In this document: in pieces, positions 25,493 through 34,463 of the stretch
Numbering within the stretch: the first letter of the stretch is position 1
How the letters are laid out: every line of letters starts with the position of its first letter
Assembly (NCBI RefSeq): GCF_022698165.1
Contig: NZ_JALDAY010000012.1
Coordinates: 62,001-126,000 of the forward strand
Source: Streptomyces cylindrosporus
GTDB lineage: Bacteria; Actinomycetota; Actinomycetes; Streptomycetales; Streptomycetaceae
Direction: 5' to 3'
DNA: 64,000 nucleotides
The notes under the pieces: model-generated
Told to the model about the DNA's origin: nothing
Databases searched by the model: none
Seen by the model: the letters and a program-made list of their open reading frames with translations, nothing else
Position numbers and translations under genes: made by a program

Positions 25493-26068
25493 GTGCGCAA
25501 GGATTCCGTCGTGGCCAATGAACGTGGATCGAGGGCCCGACATCGCATGTCCCAGCCCTCGGAACCTGATGAGGAGCTGATGCGTGCTCTGTATCGAGAG
25601 CACGCCGGACCGCTCCTTGCGTACGTACTCCGGCTGGTCGCCGGAGACCGACAGCGTGCCGAGGACGTGGTCCAGGAAACGCTCATCCGTGCCTGGAAGA
25701 ACGCCGGTCAGCTCAATCGGGCGACCGGATCGGTACGCCCCTGGCTGGTGACGGTCGCTCGGCGCATCGTCATCGACGGCCACCGCAGCCGGCAGGCCCG
25801 GCCGCAGGAGGTCGATCCGTCGCCGCTGGAGGTCATCCCCGCGGAGGACGAGATCGACAAGGCGCTGTGGTTGATGACGCTGTCGGACGCGCTGGACGAC
25901 CTGACCCCGGCCCACCGGGAGGTGCTCGTCGAGACGTATTTCAAGGGGCGTACCGTCAATGAGGCGGCCGAGACGCTGGGCATTCCTAGTGGCACGGTGC
26001 GGTCTCGGGTGTTCTATGCCCTGCGGTCGATGAAGCTGGCACTGGAGGAGCGGGGGGTGACGGCGTGA
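25493..26068 (+). CDS. sigU: ECF sigma factor SigU
   Basis: A 191-residue extracytoplasmic-function sigma factor. Region 2 is seen in LMRALYREHAGPLLAYVLRL and AEDVVQETLIRAWKN, region 4 in LTPAHREVLVETYFKGR with the helix-turn-helix TVNEAAETLGIPSGTVRSRV. The GTG at 25493 is chosen because GGAGG lies 5 nt upstream; ATG 25547 is the shorter alternative. It overlaps a zinc anti-sigma factor gene, the sigU-rsuA pair known from S. coelicolor, where SigU affects secretion and development. Confidence 0.92.
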   Translation: MRKDSVVANERGSRARHRMSQPSEPDEELMRALYREHAGPLLAYVLRLVAGDRQRAEDVVQETLIRAWKNAGQLNRATGSVRPWLVTVARRIVIDGHRSRQARPQEVDPSPLEVIPAEDEIDKALWLMTLSDALDDLTPAHREVLVETYFKGRTVNEAAETLGIPSGTVRSRVFYALRSMKLALEERGVTA

Positions 26069-26889
26069 TGAGTGTTTACGGGGGAAACCAGGGATTCGGC
26101 ACAGGTGGGTCGGGTATGTCTGGACCCATGATGGGATCACCGGGGCCGAGCGAGCACGAGACGGTCGGTGCCTACGCCCTCGGCATCCTCGACGACGCCG
26201 AGGCGACCGCCTTCGAGGCACACCTCGCGACCTGCGAGTGGTGCGCCCAGCAGCTCGACGAGCTGGCCGGGATGGAGCCGATGCTGGCCGCCCTCGCGGA
26301 CCTGCCGGGCTCCGGCACCCCCGCGATCGGCGAGTCGCTGTCCGCCAAGCCCAGCCCACGGCTGGCGGAGAAGCTGGTCGACGAGGTCGCCGAGAAGCGG
26401 AAGGTCCGCAGCCGGCGCAACTTCTTCGCCCTCGCCGCCTCCGTCGCGCTCATCGCCGGCGGCCCGCTCGCCGTCTGGGCTGCGACCAGCGGCGACGACA
26501 GCGGCAACAGCGGCAACATGGCGATGGGACCCGCCCAGGCGGCCTTCAACGTCATGACCGACAAGACATCGGCGACGGACCCCTCGACCCACGTCAGCGC
26601 GACCGTCGCCATCGAGAAGAAGGACTGGGGCACGCACGCCGTACTCCAGCTGAAGAACGTCAAGGGCCCGCTCAAGTGCTCCCTGATCGCCGTGGGCAAG
26701 AACGGCGAGCGCGAGACGGTGACCTCCTGGGCGGTCCCGAACTGGGGCTACGGCATCGCGAACGCCAAGACCGAGGAGGCCAGGAACCCCCTCTACGTGC
26801 ACGGCGGCGCCGCCTTCACCCCGAACGAGATCGACCACTTCGAGGTCATGACGTTCAACGGCAAGAAGCTGGTACAGGTCGACGCGTAG
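26068..26889 (+). CDS. rsuA: RsuA, zinc-binding membrane anti-sigma factor
   Basis: A 273-residue anti-sigma factor. The zinc motif His52-x3-Cys56-x2-Cys59 lies in the cytoplasmic domain (FEAHLATCEWCAQQLDEL). One membrane segment spans about residues 119-139, and an extracytoplasmic anti-sigma-K-like sensory domain follows. It should hold SigU inactive at the membrane until a cell-envelope signal releases it. The ATG shares a base with the sigU stop (TGATG); GTG 26065 is an alternative start. Coupling would keep sigma and anti-sigma equimolar. Confidence 0.92.
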   Translation: MSVYGGNQGFGTGGSGMSGPMMGSPGPSEHETVGAYALGILDDAEATAFEAHLATCEWCAQQLDELAGMEPMLAALADLPGSGTPAIGESLSAKPSPRLAEKLVDEVAEKRKVRSRRNFFALAASVALIAGGPLAVWAATSGDDSGNSGNMAMGPAQAAFNVMTDKTSATDPSTHVSATVAIEKKDWGTHAVLQLKNVKGPLKCSLIAVGKNGERETVTSWAVPNWGYGIANAKTEEARNPLYVHGGAAFTPNEIDHFEVMTFNGKKLVQVDA

Positions 26890-26905
26890 CTTTCGTAGCT
26901 ATACG

Positions 26906-26957
26906 GGGCCCCCTTCGCGTACGGTTGACGGCTGCCCAGCACGTCAGAAGGGGGCCC
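26906..26957 (+). promoter_or_regulatory. long inverted repeat covering the helicase ribosome-binding site
   Basis: Arms GGGCCCCCTTC (26906-26916) and GAAGGGGGCCC (26947-26957) pair perfectly over 11 bp across a 30-nt loop. The right arm contains the AAGGGGG ribosome-binding site of the GTG at 26959, so a folded mRNA would hide it. It could also serve as the rsuA terminator. A TTGACG hexamer lies in the loop. Confidence 0.6.
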
Positions 26958-26958
26958 G

Positions 26959-29838
26959 GTGGCCGCTCAGGCTCAACAGGAAACCGCGGTCGGCTCGGAT
27001 CACGACTCAGTGCGCGACCGAGAGATCAGCGTCGAGCAGGAACATCTGGACCGGGTCTACCGGCGCCTCGAGGAGAAGATCCACGAGGCGGAGTTCCTGA
27101 TGAACGACGCGGCCAAGCGCGGCCAGGTCGGCACGCCCGGCGCCCTCGCCGAGCGGGACGCCCAGGTCTTCCGGGCCGGCATCCATCTCAACCGGCTCAA
27201 CAACGAGTTCGAGGACTTCCTCTTCGGCCGCATCGACCTGCTCCTCGGCAAGGACGGCAAGAAGGGGCCCGACGGCGCCTACACCGCCGTGGAACCGGCT
27301 GAAGGGGCTGTCCGGGACGACGGCACGGCCGACATTGCCGAGACCCTGCACATCGGCCGCATCGGCGTCCTGGACAGCGAGTACGCCCCCCTGGTGATCG
27401 ACTGGCGGGCCCCCGCCGCGGCCCCCTTCTACCGGTCCACTCCGGTGGATCCCGGGCGTGTCGTACGACGCCGGGTCATCCGTTCCAAGGGGCGGCGGGT
27501 CCTCGGTGTCGAGGACGACCTGATGCGCCCCGAGCTCAAGGCCTTCCTCGACGGCGGCGAACTGGCCGTCATCGGCGACGGTGCCCTGATGGCCGCGCTC
27601 GGCCAGGCCCGCAGCCACACCATGCGGGACATCGTCGCCTCCATCCAGGCCGAGCAGGACCTGGTCATCCGGGCCCCCGCGGCGTCCGTGACGTACGTCG
27701 AGGGCGGCCCCGGCACCGGCAAGACGGCCGTCGCCCTGCACCGCGCCGCCTACCTCCTCTACCAGGACCGCCGCCGCTACTCCGGCGGCATCCTGATCGT
27801 CTCCCCGACGCCCCTCCTGGTCGCCTACACCGAGGGCGTGCTGCCCTCGCTGGGCGAGGAGGGCCAGGTCGCGATCCGCGCGATCGGCTCGCTGGTCGAC
27901 GGCGCGGAGGCCACGCTGTACGACTCCCCGTCGACCGCCCGCGCGAAGGGCTCGTACCGCATGCTGCGGGTCCTGCGGAAGGCGGCGCGGGGGGCACTGG
28001 AACTGGGGCCGGCCGGGATGCTCGGCGGCGCGGACGGGTCTGGCACGGGGGCGGGCGGGGGGAGCGCGTCCGGCTCGGGGGCGAGCGGCGCGGACGCGTC
28101 CGGCGCGGGGGCGGGCGGGGCGGACGCGTCCGGTACCGGGACGGGCGGGGCGAACGGCACCCGGTCGGGGAGGAGCGCGGGGAACGGCACCGGCTCGGAG
28201 ATGAGCGGGGCGGAGGCGTCCGGCACGGGGGTGGGCGGGGCGAACGGCACCCGGTCGGGGAGGAGCGCGGGGAACGGCACCGGCTCGGAGATGAGCGGGG
28301 CGGATGCGTCTGGCTCGGAGGCGGGCGAGGCGGAGGCGTCTGGCTCGGGGACAAGCGGCGCGGACGCGTCCGGCACGGGGACAAGCGGCGCGTACGGCAC
28401 CCGGTCCGGGAGGAGCGGCGCGAACGGCGCCGGCGCGGGGAACGGCAGCGGCGTCGGGACGGCCGCGGCGAACGGTCGCGGCTCCGGCACCGCGCCGGCC
28501 TCCTCCGGTTCCGCGTCAGCCACCGCCCCCACCCAGCTTTCCTTCGGCGACGACGGTGACGGCGAGTCCCCGGCCGCTCCCGCCCCCGTCGGCCCGCCCA
28601 CCCGGCTCCGCGTCGTCGCCTTCGGGCGCCGGCTGGAGCTGGAGGCGGCCGAGCTGGAGCGCATCCGGCGCAACGCCCTCGGCGGCACCGCGCCCGTCAA
28701 CCTCCTGCGCCCCCGTGCCCGCAAGCTGCTGCTCGACGCGCTGTGGGCGCAGTCCGGGGCCGCCACCCGGCACACCGACCCGGAGCTGGCCGCCGAGCTG
28801 CGCTCCTCCTTCGACGAGGACGTCACCTCCGAGGACTCCTTCATCGCGTTCCTCGACGCCTGGTGGCCCGAGCTGACGCCGAGGGCCGTACTCGCCGCGA
28901 TGGCCGACGAGCGGCGCCTGGGCCGCTGGGCCCGCCGGATCCTCAACCCCGGCGAGGTCCGCCGCGTCGCCCGCTCGCTCAGGCGGGACGGCCACTCCGT
29001 GCACGACATCGCCATGCTCGACGAGCTCCAGGCGATCCTCGGCACCCCGGCCCGCCCGAGGAAGAAGCGCGAGCTGGACCCGCTCGACCAGCTCACCGGC
29101 CTGGAGGAGCTGATGCCGGTGCGCGAGGAGTCGCAGCGCGAGCGCGCCGAGCGGCTGGCCCAGGAACGCACCGAGTACGCCCACGTCATCGTCGACGAGG
29201 CCCAGGACCTCACGCCGATGCAGTGGCGCATGGTCGGCCGCCGCGGCCGGCACGCCACCTGGACGGTCGTCGGCGACCCGGCCCAGTCCTCCTGGTCCGA
29301 CCCCGACGAGGCGGCCGAGGCCCGCGACGAGGCCCTCGGCACCCGCCCCCGCCGCCGCTTCGAACTCACCGTCAACTACCGCAACCCGGCCGAGATCGCC
29401 GAACTCGCCGCCAAGGTCCTGGCCCTCGCCATGCCCGGCTCCAAGGCCCCGTCGGCCGTACGGTCGACAGGCGTCGAGCCCCGCTTCACCGTCGTACAGA
29501 AGTCGCTGGGAGAGACCGTCCGGGCCGAGGCCGCCCGGCTGCTCGACCTCGTCGACGGGACCGTCGGCGTCGTCGTCGCCATGCAGCGGCGCGAGGAGGC
29601 CGCGCGGTGGCTGGCCGGGCTCGGCGAACGGGTGGTGGCGCTCGGCAGCCTGGAGGCGAAGGGTCTGGAGTACGACGCCACGGTCGTCGTGTCGCCCGCG
29701 GAGATCGCGGACGAGTCGCCGGCCGGGCTACGGGTGCTGTACGTCGCCCTCACCAGGGCCACACAGCAGCTGACGGTCGTGTCGGCGGACCGGGACCAGC
29801 CGGACGGGAGCGGCGTACCGGATCTGCTCCGGGATTAG
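26959..29838 (+). CDS. HelD/HelR-like RNA-polymerase-associated UvrD-type helicase
   Basis: A 959-residue superfamily-1 ATPase of the HelD type. The family is known to bind RNA polymerase, evict it from DNA and, in some actinobacteria (HelR), give rifamycin tolerance. The N-terminal coiled arm is at residues 20-95, Walker A GGPGTGKT at 249-256, motif II VDEAQDLTP, motif III VGDPAQSSW, and the C-terminal VLYVALTRA motif. Residues about 355-527 are a Gly/Ala/Ser/Thr/Asp low-complexity insert absent from typical members. The GTG start has AAGGGGG 4 nt upstream, inside an inverted repeat. Whether it is HelD or HelR class is unresolved. Confidence 0.9.
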   Translation: MAAQAQQETAVGSDHDSVRDREISVEQEHLDRVYRRLEEKIHEAEFLMNDAAKRGQVGTPGALAERDAQVFRAGIHLNRLNNEFEDFLFGRIDLLLGKDGKKGPDGAYTAVEPAEGAVRDDGTADIAETLHIGRIGVLDSEYAPLVIDWRAPAAAPFYRSTPVDPGRVVRRRVIRSKGRRVLGVEDDLMRPELKAFLDGGELAVIGDGALMAALGQARSHTMRDIVASIQAEQDLVIRAPAASVTYVEGGPGTGKTAVALHRAAYLLYQDRRRYSGGILIVSPTPLLVAYTEGVLPSLGEEGQVAIRAIGSLVDGAEATLYDSPSTARAKGSYRMLRVLRKAARGALELGPAGMLGGADGSGTGAGGGSASGSGASGADASGAGAGGADASGTGTGGANGTRSGRSAGNGTGSEMSGAEASGTGVGGANGTRSGRSAGNGTGSEMSGADASGSEAGEAEASGSGTSGADASGTGTSGAYGTRSGRSGANGAGAGNGSGVGTAAANGRGSGTAPASSGSASATAPTQLSFGDDGDGESPAAPAPVGPPTRLRVVAFGRRLELEAAELERIRRNALGGTAPVNLLRPRARKLLLDALWAQSGAATRHTDPELAAELRSSFDEDVTSEDSFIAFLDAWWPELTPRAVLAAMADERRLGRWARRILNPGEVRRVARSLRRDGHSVHDIAMLDELQAILGTPARPRKKRELDPLDQLTGLEELMPVREESQRERAERLAQERTEYAHVIVDEAQDLTPMQWRMVGRRGRHATWTVVGDPAQSSWSDPDEAAEARDEALGTRPRRRFELTVNYRNPAEIAELAAKVLALAMPGSKAPSAVRSTGVEPRFTVVQKSLGETVRAEAARLLDLVDGTVGVVVAMQRREEAARWLAGLGERVVALGSLEAKGLEYDATVVVSPAEIADESPAGLRVLYVALTRATQQLTVVSADRDQPDGSGVPDLLRD
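28021..28539 (+). repeat. low-complexity repeat tract inside the helicase gene
   Basis: About 520 nt of in-frame G-rich repeats encode a Gly/Ser/Ala/Asp/Thr tract with recurring GADASG and GTRSGRS units. A 90-nt period is visible: 28143-28214 and 28233-28304 are identical over 72 bp. All repeat units are multiples of 3, so expansion or contraction keeps the frame. Confidence 0.85.
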
Positions 29839-30115
29839 AAGCGGATGAACTCTCGGTACGGGAATGGCCTTACGGGATCTGTTTGTTAGCCTGGATGTGA
29901 CACCGGCCCGATCCAAGCCCCCGGGCCCAACCTTCGTCGCTACGAGCGACCACTTGCCGCGAGGCGAGCATGGCGGGTCGGTGTCATTTTCTCTTTGACC
30001 TTCTCTCTCACCCGTGAACAAAACGTTCGCAATCCTGCGCGACTAACGCCTACTCGTCGGTAGGTGCGACCATCGGACGGCATACCAGCGTCAAAGGTGA
30101 AAGAGGAAGTCGGCC
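29839..30115. other. intergenic region upstream of malic enzyme
   Basis: 277 nt with no supportable gene. It is less GC-rich near 29985-30030, where TTGACC (29996-30001) could be a -35. GTGAAC and GTTCGC flank AAAAC near 30013-30029 as an imperfect dyad. The malic enzyme ribosome-binding site GAGGAAG lies at its end. Confidence 0.5.
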
Positions 30116-31528
30116 ATGGCAACGGCGCCCAGCGTCTCCTACTCGATGACGGTCCGGCTGGAGGTGCCCGCGAGCGGAACCGCCGTCTCGCAGCTCACCA
30201 CCGCCGTGGAGTCCTCCGGAGGCTCGGTGACCGGCCTCGACGTCACCGCCTCCGGTCACGAGAAGCTCCGGATCGACGTCACCATCGCGGCCACCTCCAC
30301 CGCCCACGCGGACGAGATCGTCGAGAAGCTGCGCGGCATCGAGGGCGTCACCCTCGGCAAGGTCTCCGACCGTACGTTCCTGATGCACCTCGGCGGCAAG
30401 ATCGAGATGCAGTCCAAGCACCCCATCCGCAACCGTGACGATCTCTCCATGGTCTACACGCCGGGTGTGGCCCGCGTCTGCATGGCGATCGCCGAGAACC
30501 CCGAGGACGCCCGCCGCCTCACCATCAAGCGCAACTCCGTTGCGGTCGTGACGGACGGCTCGGCCGTGCTGGGCCTCGGCAACATCGGCCCGAAGGCCGC
30601 GCTGCCCGTGATGGAGGGCAAGGCGGCCCTCTTCAAGCGGTTCGCCGGCATCGACGCCTGGCCGCTGTGCCTGGACACCCAGGACACCGACGCGATCGTC
30701 GAGATCGTGAAGGCGATCGCCCCCGGCTTCGCGGGCATCAACCTGGAGGACATCTCCGCACCCCGCTGCTTCGAGATCGAGGCCCGCCTGCGCGAGGCCC
30801 TCGACATCCCCGTCTTCCACGACGACCAGCACGGCACCGCGATCGTCGTCCTCGCCGCCCTGAAGAACGCACTTCGCGTCACCGGCAAGGCGATTGAGAA
30901 CATCCGGGTCGTCATGTCCGGCGCCGGCGCGGCCGGTACGGCCATCCTCAAGCTGCTGCTCGCCGCCGGCGTGAAGAACGCCGTCGTCGCCGACATCCAC
31001 GGTGTCGTGCACGCCGGCCGCGAGGACCTGGTGGGCGCCGTCGCCGACTCGCCGCTGCGCTGGATCGCCGACAACACCAACCCCGAGGGCCTGACCGGCA
31101 CGCTCAAGGAAGCCGTTCGCGGAGCGGACGTCTTCATCGGCGTGTCCGCCCCGAACGTCCTGGACGGCACCGACGTGGCAGCCATGGCCGACGGCGCGAT
31201 CGTGTTCGCGCTCGCGAACCCGGACCCCGAGGTGGACCCGGCGATCGCCCGCCAGACGGCCGCCGTCGTGGCCACCGGCCGCTCCGACTTCCCGAACCAG
31301 ATCAACAACGTGCTGGTCTTCCCGGGCGTCTTCCGCGGCCTGCTGGACGCCCAGTCCCGCACGGTCAACACGGACATGATGCTGGCCGCCGCGAGCGCCC
31401 TCGCGGAGGTCGTGACCGAGGACGAGCTGAACCCGAACTACATCATCCCGAGCGTCTTCAACGACAAGGTCGCGGGCGCGGTGGCGGGCGCGGTGCGCGA
31501 GGCGGCGAAGGCGGTCGCCGCGTCGTAG
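30116..31528 (+). CDS. NAD(P)-dependent malic enzyme with N-terminal ACT domain
   Basis: A 470-residue oxidative decarboxylase converting malate to pyruvate and CO2. Residues 1-85 form an ACT-like regulatory domain. The malic N-terminal domain follows with VYTPGVARVC, the metal-binding LEDISAPRCFEIE and HDDQHGTAIV. The C-terminal Rossmann domain has SGAGAAGTAILKLL. The compact bacterial form with an ACT domain fits the NAD-dependent Streptomyces enzyme, but cofactor choice cannot be read with certainty. The ATG has GAGGAAG upstream. It stands alone between the helicase and hupA. Confidence 0.93.
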   Translation: MATAPSVSYSMTVRLEVPASGTAVSQLTTAVESSGGSVTGLDVTASGHEKLRIDVTIAATSTAHADEIVEKLRGIEGVTLGKVSDRTFLMHLGGKIEMQSKHPIRNRDDLSMVYTPGVARVCMAIAENPEDARRLTIKRNSVAVVTDGSAVLGLGNIGPKAALPVMEGKAALFKRFAGIDAWPLCLDTQDTDAIVEIVKAIAPGFAGINLEDISAPRCFEIEARLREALDIPVFHDDQHGTAIVVLAALKNALRVTGKAIENIRVVMSGAGAAGTAILKLLLAAGVKNAVVADIHGVVHAGREDLVGAVADSPLRWIADNTNPEGLTGTLKEAVRGADVFIGVSAPNVLDGTDVAAMADGAIVFALANPDPEVDPAIARQTAAVVATGRSDFPNQINNVLVFPGVFRGLLDAQSRTVNTDMMLAAASALAEVVTEDELNPNYIIPSVFNDKVAGAVAGAVREAAKAVAAS

Positions 31529-31648
31529 GGCGATGTGCGTAGGCTGTGAGGATCACCACGGCAAGGCCTTGCATCGGCGCGTCGTGGAACCCGGCTCTCC
31601 TGGTCGGCGTTTATCGTGTCGGCCAGGCTCGGGACCTCTCTTCGTGTG

Positions 31649-31662
31649 ACACCCAAGGGTGT
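31649..31662. promoter_or_regulatory. palindrome in the hupA upstream region
   Basis: Perfect inverted repeat ACACCC (31649-31654) and GGGTGT (31657-31662) around AA, flanked by GTG and CAC-like bases, in the 285-bp gap (31529-31813) before hupA. Candidate operator or leader hairpin; no other feature is evident in the gap. Confidence 0.35.
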
Positions 31663-31813
31663 TCTCACGACTCCAGCGGGTGCCGGATTGGCTTTCCCGC
31701 AGCAGGTAGGGGCAGGATGCGTCCCTGGGCGCGAGCGCATCGGCTTCGCTGTGCCTCGCGCGACTCCGCCGCGTGGCACACCCCAACGGCAAGAAGAACA
31801 CGGGAGTAACGAC

Positions 31814-32095
31814 ATGAACCGCAGTGAGCTGGTGGCCGCGCTGGCCGACCGCGCCGAGGTGACCCGCAAGGACGCCGACGCCGTTCTGGCCGCGTTCGCC
31901 GAGACCGTCGGCGAGATCGTCGCCAAGGGCGACGAGAAGGTCACCATCCCCGGCTTCCTGACCTTCGAGCGCACCCACCGTGCCGCTCGCACCGCGCGCA
32001 ACCCGCAGACCGGCGACCCGATCCAGATCCCGGCCGGCTACAGCGTCAAGGTTTCGGCGGGCAGCAAGCTCAAGGAAGCCGCGAAGGGCAAGTGA
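31814..32095 (+). CDS. hupA: HupA, HU-family nucleoid protein
   Basis: A 93-residue histone-like DNA-bending protein. It opens MNRSELVAALADRAEVTRKDAD and holds the DNA-binding arm RTHRAARTARNPQTGDPIQIPAG typical of HU. It lacks the Lys/Ala-rich tail of the second Streptomyces HU (HupS), so this is the HupA type expressed in vegetative growth. The ATG at 31814 follows GGGAG. Longer upstream extensions in frame are not HU-like. It is convergent with murA across a strong hairpin. Confidence 0.95.
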   Translation: MNRSELVAALADRAEVTRKDADAVLAAFAETVGEIVAKGDEKVTIPGFLTFERTHRAARTARNPQTGDPIQIPAGYSVKVSAGSKLKEAAKGK

Positions 32096-32142
32096 CCTCG
32101 CCGTCTACACCTCACGGGACGGTGTACGGCACGTAGGCAATG

Positions 32143-32182
32143 CGATGGGGCGGCACCCGGACTTCCGGGTGCCGCCCCATCG
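32143..32182. terminator. bidirectional hairpin between hupA and murA
   Basis: Perfect 18-bp stem: CGATGGGGCGGCACCCGG (32143-32160) pairs with CCGGGTGCCGCCCCATCG (32165-32182) across a 4-nt loop. Its position between convergent genes means it can terminate both. Confidence 0.92.
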
Positions 32183-32207
32183 TTGTGCGCTTACAAAGGC
32201 CTCAAAC

Positions 32208-32240
32208 TCCCCCACTCTCGGCTTCGCTCGAGCGGGGGGA
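32208..32240. repeat. dispersed-type hairpin near the murA 3' end
   Basis: An imperfect hairpin pairs a CCCCC run (32209-32213) and CTCG (32217-32220) with CGAG (32229-32232) and a GGGGGG run (32234-32239). I recall near-identical copies of this CTCGGCTTCGCTCGAG-centred element between genes across Streptomyces genomes. It may act as a second murA terminator. Confidence 0.6.
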
Positions 32241-32259
32241 CCCCCAGGCCGGGCTGAAA

Positions 32260-33606
32260 TCAGCCGAGCGCCTTGCCCGGCAGTTCCACCTTCGCGCCCA
32301 GTTCCACGAGCTTCTCCATGAAGTTCTCGTAGCCGCGGTTGATGAGGTCGATGCCGTGGACGCGGGACGTGCCCTGGGCCGCCAGCGCGGCGATCAGGTA
32401 CGAGAAGCCGCCGCGGAGGTCGGGGATGACCAGGTCGGCGCCCTGGAGCTTGGTGGGGCCCGAGACGACCGCCGAGTGCAGGAAGTTGCGCTGGCCGAAG
32501 CGGCAGTCGGAGCCGCCCAGGCACTCGCGGTACAGCTGGATGTGAGCACCCATCTGGTTCAGCGCGGAGGTGAAGCCGAGCCGGGACTCGTACACCGTCT
32601 CGTGGATGATCGAGAGGCCGGTCGCCTGGGTCAGGGCCACCACCAGCGGCTGCTGCCAGTCCGTCTGGAAGCCCGGGTGCACGTCCGTTTCCAGCGCGAT
32701 CGACTTCAACTGGCCGCCGGGGTGCCAGAACCGGATGCCCTGGTCGTCGATCTCGAACGCCCCGCCCACCTTCCGGTAGGTGTTCAGGAACGTCATCATC
32801 GACCGCTGCTGCGCCCCGCGGACGTAGATGTTGCCCTCGGTCGCCAGCGCGGCGGACGCCCAGGAGGCGGCCTCCAGACGGTCCGGCAGGGCGCGGTGGT
32901 TGTAGCCGCCGAGGCTGTCCACGCCGGTGACGCGGATGGTGCGGTCGGTGTCCATCGCGATGATGGCGCCCATCTTCTGCAGGACGCAGATCAGGTCCTC
33001 GATCTCCGGCTCCACGGCCGCGTTCGAGAGTTCCGTGACGCCCTCGGCGAGCACCGCCGTCAGCAGCACCTGCTCGGTCGCGCCCACGGACGGGTACGGC
33101 AGCCGGATCTTCGTGCCGCGCAGCCGCTGCGGGGCCTCCAGGTACTGCCCGTCCGCCCGCTTCTCGATCCGCGCGCCGAACTGCCGCAGCACCTCGAAGT
33201 GGAAGTCGATCGGCCGGCCGCCGATGTCGCAGCCGCCGAGACCGGGGATGAAGGCGTGGCCGAGCCGGTGCAGCAGCGGACCGCAGAAGAGGATCGGGAT
33301 GCGGCTCGAACCCGCGTGGGCATCGATGTCGGCGACGTTCGCGCTCTCGACGTGCGACGGGTCCATCACCAGCTCGCCCGGCTCCTCGCCCGGACGGACC
33401 GTCACCCCGTGCAGCTGCAGCAGGCCGCGTACGACGCGCACGTCACGGATGTCCGGAACGTTGCGCAGTCGACTCGGCGAGCTGCCCAGCAGCGCGGCGA
33501 CCATGGCCTTCGGTACGAGGTTCTTCGCACCGCGGACACGGATCTCGCCCTCGAGCGGGGTTCCGCCGTGGACAAGCAGTACATCGTCAGAGCCGTTGAC
33601 GGTCAT
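32260..33606 (-). CDS. murA: MurA, UDP-GlcNAc 1-carboxyvinyltransferase
   Basis: A 448-residue enzyme catalysing the first committed step of peptidoglycan synthesis: enolpyruvyl transfer from PEP to UDP-N-acetylglucosamine in the cytoplasm. The substrate Lys/Asn motif (GAKNLVPK) is at 26-33. Cys126 in GGCDIGGRP corresponds to the fosfomycin-target Cys115 of E. coli, so the enzyme should be fosfomycin-sensitive unless modified. The ATG at 33606 gives the normal N-terminus. The gap 33607-33852 upstream holds the murA promoter, but no clear boxes can be assigned. Confidence 0.96.
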   Translation of the reverse strand: MTVNGSDDVLLVHGGTPLEGEIRVRGAKNLVPKAMVAALLGSSPSRLRNVPDIRDVRVVRGLLQLHGVTVRPGEEPGELVMDPSHVESANVADIDAHAGSSRIPILFCGPLLHRLGHAFIPGLGGCDIGGRPIDFHFEVLRQFGARIEKRADGQYLEAPQRLRGTKIRLPYPSVGATEQVLLTAVLAEGVTELSNAAVEPEIEDLICVLQKMGAIIAMDTDRTIRVTGVDSLGGYNHRALPDRLEAASWASAALATEGNIYVRGAQQRSMMTFLNTYRKVGGAFEIDDQGIRFWHPGGQLKSIALETDVHPGFQTDWQQPLVVALTQATGLSIIHETVYESRLGFTSALNQMGAHIQLYRECLGGSDCRFGQRNFLHSAVVSGPTKLQGADLVIPDLRGGFSYLIAALAAQGTSRVHGIDLINRGYENFMEKLVELGAKVELPGKALG

Positions 33607-33852
33607 GTATCTCGCGTTCCGATGAGTGGGGCAGGGGCCAGAAGGGAAAGGGTAGTCGCCGCCCACCCCCCTCCTGTAAGCCCAGGGACGGCCCAGCTAC
33701 GTCATAGCTGTGTCACAACACGAACCGTTCCCTATCGGGCACATGGGGTCACCGGTGGCCGGGCGTGCGCCGGGGATGCTCCCTTCCGCCCTGAGCTGCA
33801 ATCACCCTCCTTACCCCGATTGCCTCCCCGCGCCCGGGGAAGATGCGGGATC

Positions 33853-34434
33853 ATGTCTGGCATGACCGAGGTGTCCTCGCTCACAGGGCGGTTGCTCGTG
33901 GCAACGCCCGCCCTGGCGGACCCGAACTTCGACCGCGCGGTGGTGCTCCTTCTCGACCACGACGAGGAGGGCTCACTCGGTGTGGTCCTCAACCGGCCCA
34001 CGCCGGTGGACGTCGGCGACATCCTGGAGGGCTGGGCCGACCTCACCGGCGAACCCGGCGTCGTCTTCCAGGGCGGCCCGGTCTCGCTGGACTCGGCCCT
34101 CGGCGTCGCCGTCATCCCGGGAGGTTCCTCCGTGGACGGCGCCCCGCTGGGCTGGCGCCGGGTGCACGGCGCGATCGGGCTGGTCGACCTGGAGGCCCCG
34201 CCGGAGCTGCTCGCCTCGGCCCTCGGCTCCTTGAGAATCTTCGCCGGGTACGCGGGCTGGGGCCCCGGTCAGCTGGAGGACGAACTGACCGAGGGCGCCT
34301 GGTACGTCGTGGAGTCCGAGCCCGGCGACGTCTCGTCCCCCGCCCCGGAACGCCTGTGGCGCGAGGTCCTGCGCCGCCAGCGCAACGAGCTCGCGATGGT
34401 GGCCACGTATCCGGACGACCCTTCGCTCAACTGA
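33853..34434 (+). CDS. YqgE/AlgH (UPF0301) family protein
   Basis: A 193-residue member of the UPF0301/AlgH family of unknown biochemical role. The landmarks are LTGRLLVATPALADPNFDRAVV, the VLNRPTPVDVGDIL block, FQGGPVSLDSA, IFAGYAGWGPGQLEDEL and GAWYVVE. ATG 33853 is used; ATG 33862 (MTEVSSLTG) is equally plausible. The next gene, a DUF3039 protein, begins 29 nt later, so the two are probably co-transcribed. Confidence 0.93.
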   Translation: MSGMTEVSSLTGRLLVATPALADPNFDRAVVLLLDHDEEGSLGVVLNRPTPVDVGDILEGWADLTGEPGVVFQGGPVSLDSALGVAVIPGGSSVDGAPLGWRRVHGAIGLVDLEAPPELLASALGSLRIFAGYAGWGPGQLEDELTEGAWYVVESEPGDVSSPAPERLWREVLRRQRNELAMVATYPDDPSLN

Positions 34435-34463
34435 TGCGTGTGAGCTTCAGTACCCTTGGCGTC

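Noticed and set aside
28021..28539. CRISPR-like repeat array
   Set aside because: Repeats are codon-phased, G-rich, lack unique spacers and lie inside a helicase gene.
30011..30031. Rex redox-regulator operator upstream of malic enzyme
   Set aside because: The GTGAA/TTCGC arms have a 7-nt spacer and mismatches instead of the TGTGAA-n6-TTCACA pattern.
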